A stretch of 8,143 nucleotides of DNA from SZUA-1535 sp964594175 (GTDB taxonomy: Archaea; Aenigmatarchaeota; Aenigmatarchaeia; Aenigmatarchaeales; SZUA-1535), in assembly GCA_964594175.1 (NCBI GenBank), contig CAZQLM010000038.1, forward strand, positions 1 to 8,143, in the 5' to 3' direction. This document shows, piece by piece, positions 5,119 to 8,143 of the stretch (position 1 is the stretch's first letter; each line of letters opens with the position of its first letter). A program made the position numbers and the translations under genes. The notes below the pieces were generated by a model. It worked only from the letters and a program-made list of their open reading frames with translations, made no database searches and was not told where the DNA came from.

Positions 5119-7311
5119 CTAAACCTCTGCCTCAGGAATTTCCTTAGGCATGCCTTTTCTTTCTCTTATTTTCAGCACAACCTCATCTCTAAGTTCTTTA
5201 GGTATTGGCTCGAAAACCACATCTATCAAAGATTGAAAACCCTTTCCTGCTGTCGCAGATTTAAGCGTAGATTCGAAACCAAAAAGCTCTGCCACAGGTA
5301 TTTTTGCTGTTATAATAGCGCTCGCTTCCTCTTGCTCTATGTTTATTATCTCTCCTCTCCTGTTGTTTATTTCCGCTGTTACATTGCCAATATACTCCTG
5401 CGGAGTGTCTATTCTCAAAATTTGCTTTGGTTCAAGCAGAGTGGCCTCTCCTTTGAGCATGCATTGCTGAATAGCGTAGCGCACAGCTGGAATTACCTGA
5501 GCAGGACCGCGATGCACAGCGTCTTCATGAAGCTCCGCATCCACAAGCTTAACTATCATTTTTGCGCAAGGTTCTTTTGCGAGTGGGCCCGCATCTATTG
5601 CTGTTTTGAAACCTTGCTTAACAAGCTCCATCGCCTCGTTTAAATACTGCACACCTTTCGTGCAATCGAGAAACATGCATGCATTGTGAATTAACACAAC
5701 ATTTTTCGCATCTTCTTTGTCCATTCCTAACTCGATTAATTTATTTCTCAGCTCTAAATCTTTCTTTCCTTTTACTTCTCCTTCTCTTATTTCTCCTTCT
5801 ACTATGGCTTGGTAAATGCTATCTGGCATAGGCTCGACGGTAATGTAAAATCTATTATGCTTGTTCGGAGATTTTCCTTCAACAACAGGTGAAGCATTTT
5901 TCAATGTTTCGCGATAAACGACAATAGGTGGAGAAACGTTTATTTCTATACCCTTTTCCTTTATCTTGTTCTCTACTTTTGCTTCCAGATGAAGCTCTCC
6001 AAGCCCGGAGATAAGAATCTCGCCAGTTTCTTGATTAATCTCTACCTTAAGCGTCGGATCCTCTCTTGAAAGAATCTTAAGTATATTTATTAGTTTCGGT
6101 AAGTCCTGCGGGTTCTTTGGTTCAATGGATTTTGTAACAACTGGCTCGAAAATGTGCTTTATAGCTTCAAACGGCTCTATTACATGCTCAGGAGAACAAA
6201 TTGTTTCTCCTATGAAGGCCTCGCTCAGCCCAGTAATTCCAACAACATTTCCTGCTACAGCATAGCTAATAGGTATGCGCTTATCAGCTATAAAAGTAGT
6301 TACCTGCTGAACTTTTTGCACAACACCTCTGTTTACTAAATAAACGTCTTGCCCTGCTTTAAGAGTGCCGGAAAATATTCTTGCAGTAGAGACCATTCCG
6401 GCATGGGGATCGTAAACTACTTTTGTTACGATTCCTGCAAGCTTGCCTTTTGCATTGCAAGAAATTAAATCTTTTCCGGTTTCGCTTTCTACATCTCCTT
6501 TCCATATTCTCTCAACTCTGTATTTTTGTGCTTCAACTGGAGATGGCAAATGCTTTATAACCATGTCAAGAACAACTACATGTAAAGGAGCTTTTTTGGC
6601 AAGCTCTTCATCTCTATCTTGAGAACAAAGCTCAATGATATCTTTAAAACTTACGCCACTTCTTTTCATGTAAGGCACTGAGATTGCCCATTTTCTCAAA
6701 GCTGAGCCAAAAGCAACGCTTCCATCCTCGACGCGAACAAGCCATTTTTCCTTGTATTTCGGTTCAACATGCTTCGCTATGAATTTATTAACCTCTACTA
6801 CTATTTTCGCTAACCTTTGCTGCAATTGCTCAGGACTGAGCTTTAGCTCTTTGATAGCACGATCAACTTTGTTTATGAAAAGCACAGGTTTAACACGCTC
6901 TGCTAAGGCTTGCTTTAGCACCGTTTCTGTCTGAGGCATTATACCTTCGACAGCGCAAACTACTACAACGGCTCCATCCACAGCACGCATGGCTTGTGTT
7001 ACATCTGCTCCAAAGTCAACGTGCCCAGGAGTATCGAGAAGGTTAATAAGATATTTCTCTCCCTCGTACTCGTGAACCATGGTTACGGTAGCTCCGTAAA
7101 TTGTCATTAGTCTTTCTCTTTCCTGCTCATCTATCCAAGTTAGCATTCTCTCACCAACAAGCTCGGCGCTCATAAGCCCGGCTCCAGCTGTTAAGTTATC
7201 TGTTAAAGTTGTTTTTCCGTGGTGGATATGCGAGACTATACCAATGTTTCTTATTCTTTCGGGCTTATCCATGAGAGCCTGTACCCTTTCTCTAAATTCT
7301 TCCTTAGCCAT
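5119..7311 (-). CDS. fusA: Translation elongation factor 2 (aEF-2)
   Basis: The GTPase that moves tRNAs and mRNA through the ribosome after peptide transfer. The 730 aa match the usual archaeal length. Motifs: P-loop HIHHGKTT (28-35), switch I RLMTIYGATV (67-76), DTPGH (93-97), NKVD (147-150), GSA near 205, then domains II-V, including the GLGELHLE stretch, SPNKHNRFY, and the diphthamide loop HEDAVHRGPAQ with the modifiable His at about 600. The frame continues upstream to an ATG at 7407, but the ATG at 7311 is chosen: MAKEEFRERVQALMDKPERI is the family N-terminus, and TATA and GTGAT motifs lie just upstream. Odd: the almost invariant Asp of H-(I/V)-D-H-G-K is His (codon 7224-7222), and the invariant Gly of switch I RGITI is Leu, with two extra residues before it. 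A normal, single essential EF-2 is still the best call. Confidence 0.97.
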   Translation of the reverse strand: MAKEEFRERVQALMDKPERIRNIGIVSHIHHGKTTLTDNLTAGAGLMSAELVGERMLTWIDEQERERLMTIYGATVTMVHEYEGEKYLINLLDTPGHVDFGADVTQAMRAVDGAVVVVCAVEGIMPQTETVLKQALAERVKPVLFINKVDRAIKELKLSPEQLQQRLAKIVVEVNKFIAKHVEPKYKEKWLVRVEDGSVAFGSALRKWAISVPYMKRSGVSFKDIIELCSQDRDEELAKKAPLHVVVLDMVIKHLPSPVEAQKYRVERIWKGDVESETGKDLISCNAKGKLAGIVTKVVYDPHAGMVSTARIFSGTLKAGQDVYLVNRGVVQKVQQVTTFIADKRIPISYAVAGNVVGITGLSEAFIGETICSPEHVIEPFEAIKHIFEPVVTKSIEPKNPQDLPKLINILKILSREDPTLKVEINQETGEILISGLGELHLEAKVENKIKEKGIEINVSPPIVVYRETLKNASPVVEGKSPNKHNRFYITVEPMPDSIYQAIVEGEIREGEVKGKKDLELRNKLIELGMDKEDAKNVVLIHNACMFLDCTKGVQYLNEAMELVKQGFKTAIDAGPLAKEPCAKMIVKLVDAELHEDAVHRGPAQVIPAVRYAIQQCMLKGEATLLEPKQILRIDTPQEYIGNVTAEINNRRGEIINIEQEEASAIITAKIPVAELFGFESTLKSATAGKGFQSLIDVVFEPIPKELRDEVVLKIRERKGMPKEIPEAEV

Positions 7312-7315
7312 AAGA

Positions 7316-7320
7316 ATCAC
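7316..7320 (-). promoter_or_regulatory. Short Shine-Dalgarno of EF-2
   Basis: GTGAT lies 4 nt before the ATG at 7311 and pairs with the 3' end of 16S rRNA (complement GGAGGTGAT). With the TATA box 36 nt upstream this leaves a leader of about 10 nt, supporting the 730-aa start. Confidence 0.4.
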
Positions 7321-7343
7321 TTTCCTAAAAATCGGAAAAAATC

Positions 7344-7351
7344 TATTTAAA
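7344..7351 (-). promoter_or_regulatory. TATA box of EF-2
   Basis: TTTAAATA on the minus strand, in the context CTTTAAATAG, centred about 36 nt before the ATG at 7311. Its position would fall inside the coding region if the longer 762-aa reading (start at 7407) were true, which argues against that reading. Confidence 0.55.
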
Positions 7352-7363
7352 GTTTTTTGAAAT

Positions 7364-8038
7364 TTACCACCATTTATCGTAAACCTGAAGTTTAGAATTT
7401 TTTCCAAACATTATCAACGGTTTCCATTCTCCACCCCATTCTCTAAGCCATTTATAGAAATAATCTCTCTTTTTTATAGTTTTAGGGGATTCTACGTCTA
7501 AGACATAATATTCAATATCTGCCTGTATTTCTACATTCCAGTGAGGTAAGAATGGTTTATCACGTTCATACTTGATATAACCGCCAACTACTCTTGTTTC
7601 GTATCCTTTTGCTTCACTGATTGAAGCCATAGCTAAAGAATAATCATCGCAATCTCCTATTGCGCCTTCTTTGAAGTACTCTCTTGGTTTTTGCCACCAA
7701 TCTTTTTTACCAAAAAGCTCTTTGTCTGTTTTATATTCAAATTTTAATTCCTTTGGGGCATTTATTCTGCCTGTTACACTGAAAGGAGGGTCAAAATCGT
7801 ATTTTATTTTTTCAGCGTATTCTTTTACTTCATCTGGAGTTATGTAGTCCTTGTAATTTTCTGGTATATAGCAATCCCAAAAAAAGCTAACAATGTTAGG
7901 ATTCAATTCTCTACCTCCAAGAGATTTGTAAATTTCCAGAATTTTATCTGGGAAAAGCTTAGAAAAGATACAACCACCAGTTAAAGTCCCTGCACCGATT
8001 GTTACTAGTTTTAAGAACACTCTCCGTGTTATATTCAT
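7364..8038 (-). CDS. Tat-exported, lipobox-bearing transglutaminase-like protein
   Basis: A 224-aa protein of unknown function. The N-terminus MNITRRVFLKLVTIGAGTLT carries a Tat motif (TRRVFLK, 4-10), a hydrophobic run and GGC with Cys 23, which resembles a lipobox: the protein is probably exported folded and lipid-anchored outside the cell. The middle is transglutaminase-like: Cys 130 in GAIGDCDDYSLAMA, His 166 in PHWNVEI and Asp 181 in YYVLDVE match the Cys-His-Asp triad spacing of that superfamily, which includes cysteine peptidases and acyl transferases. The C-terminus is Trp- and Lys-rich (KWLREWGGEWKP, ending DKWW). The start at 8038 is 26 nt from a TATA centre, so leaderless. It ends 52 bases before the EF-2 start and has its own promoter, so EF-2 proximity says little about function. 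The substrate, protein crosslinking or peptidoglycan-like polymers, cannot be told. Confidence 0.72.
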   Translation of the reverse strand: MNITRRVFLKLVTIGAGTLTGGCIFSKLFPDKILEIYKSLGGRELNPNIVSFFWDCYIPENYKDYITPDEVKEYAEKIKYDFDPPFSVTGRINAPKELKFEYKTDKELFGKKDWWQKPREYFKEGAIGDCDDYSLAMASISEAKGYETRVVGGYIKYERDKPFLPHWNVEIQADIEYYVLDVESPKTIKKRDYFYKWLREWGGEWKPLIMFGKNSKLQVYDKWW

Positions 8039-8060
8039 AACTATATAGTAGTAACAATAA

Positions 8061-8068
8061 TATTTAAA
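8061..8068 (-). promoter_or_regulatory. TATA box of the transglutaminase-like gene
   Basis: The minus strand reads TTTAAATA centred 26 nt before the ATG at 8038, giving a leaderless transcript. The bases just upstream (CGTAAATT) stand where the TFB recognition element would be. Confidence 0.55.
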
Positions 8069-8093
8069 ATTTACGGTTTACGTCCTATTACTA

Positions 8094-8101
8094 TTTAAAT
8101 A
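8094..8101 (+). promoter_or_regulatory. TATA box for a divergent plus-strand gene
   Basis: TTTAAATA on the plus strand centred about 25-26 nt before the ATG at 8123. The spacing equals that of the other leaderless genes here. The motif is nearly palindromic, so its direction rests on the ATG placement. Confidence 0.4.
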
Positions 8102-8122
8102 TTCCTTTCCACTTTTACTCTT

Positions 8123-8143
8123 ATGAGAAAAAGAAGAATAAAA
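8123..8143 (+). CDS. Probable start of a plus-strand gene (7 codons, runs off the right edge)
   Basis: ATG at 8123 is followed by a very basic start, MRKRRIK, to the window edge. A TATA box at the leaderless distance supports it, and it would be divergent from the transglutaminase-like gene. Too short to identify; basic N-termini occur in ribosomal proteins, DNA-binding proteins and membrane proteins alike. Confidence 0.35.

Noticed and set aside
7312..7407. N-terminal extension of EF-2 by 32 residues to an upstream ATG at 7407
   Set aside because: It would overlap the transglutaminase-like gene and cover the EF-2 TATA box; the family N-terminus, the length of 730 aa and the GTGAT motif all support 7311.

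Overview
The window is archaeal. It encodes an archaeal-type elongation factor 2 with the diphthamide-site His, a clamp-loader large subunit, an ADP-forming acyl-CoA synthetase beta subunit and what looks like an archaeal-type thymidylate synthase. TATA boxes of the TTTAAATA kind sit 24-27 nt before several start codons, and T-rich runs follow genes. The DNA is A+T-rich and gene-dense. I cannot fix the lineage from this window alone; an uncultivated euryarchaeal or DPANN-like genome is plausible.

Layout. At the left edge a partial thymidylate synthase-like gene (minus strand, 1-236) diverges from an acetyl-CoA synthetase (ADP-forming) beta-subunit gene (plus strand, 286-903); one TATA element seems to serve both. 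Everything from about 940 to 8038 is on the minus strand. Read in transcription order from the right these genes are: a Tat-exported transglutaminase-like lipoprotein (8038-7364), EF-2 (7311-5119), the ATPase and permease of a zinc/manganese-type ABC transporter (5036-4347 and 4354-3590), a decayed stretch holding a TrmB-type regulator relic (3472-3358), replication factor C large subunit (3318-2197), a Tiki/TraB-like protein with an internal twin-arginine motif (2168-1152), and a tiny lysine-rich, histone H1-like gene that is frameshifted in an A6 run (1060-943). At the right edge a new plus-strand gene probably starts at 8123.

How the genes relate. Housekeeping information genes (EF-2, RFC-L, the H1-like protein) are interleaved with envelope or transport genes (Tat lipoprotein, metal transporter, TraB-like protein). 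Only znuC-znuB overlap and are clearly one operon. Most other genes have their own promoter, and five of them appear leaderless. No mobile element, CRISPR array, tRNA or rRNA was seen. The strongest oddities are non-consensus residues in both the P-loop and switch I of EF-2, the frameshifted H1-like gene, the TrmB relic, and the internal Tat motif in the TraB-like protein. I found no convincing new multigene system.
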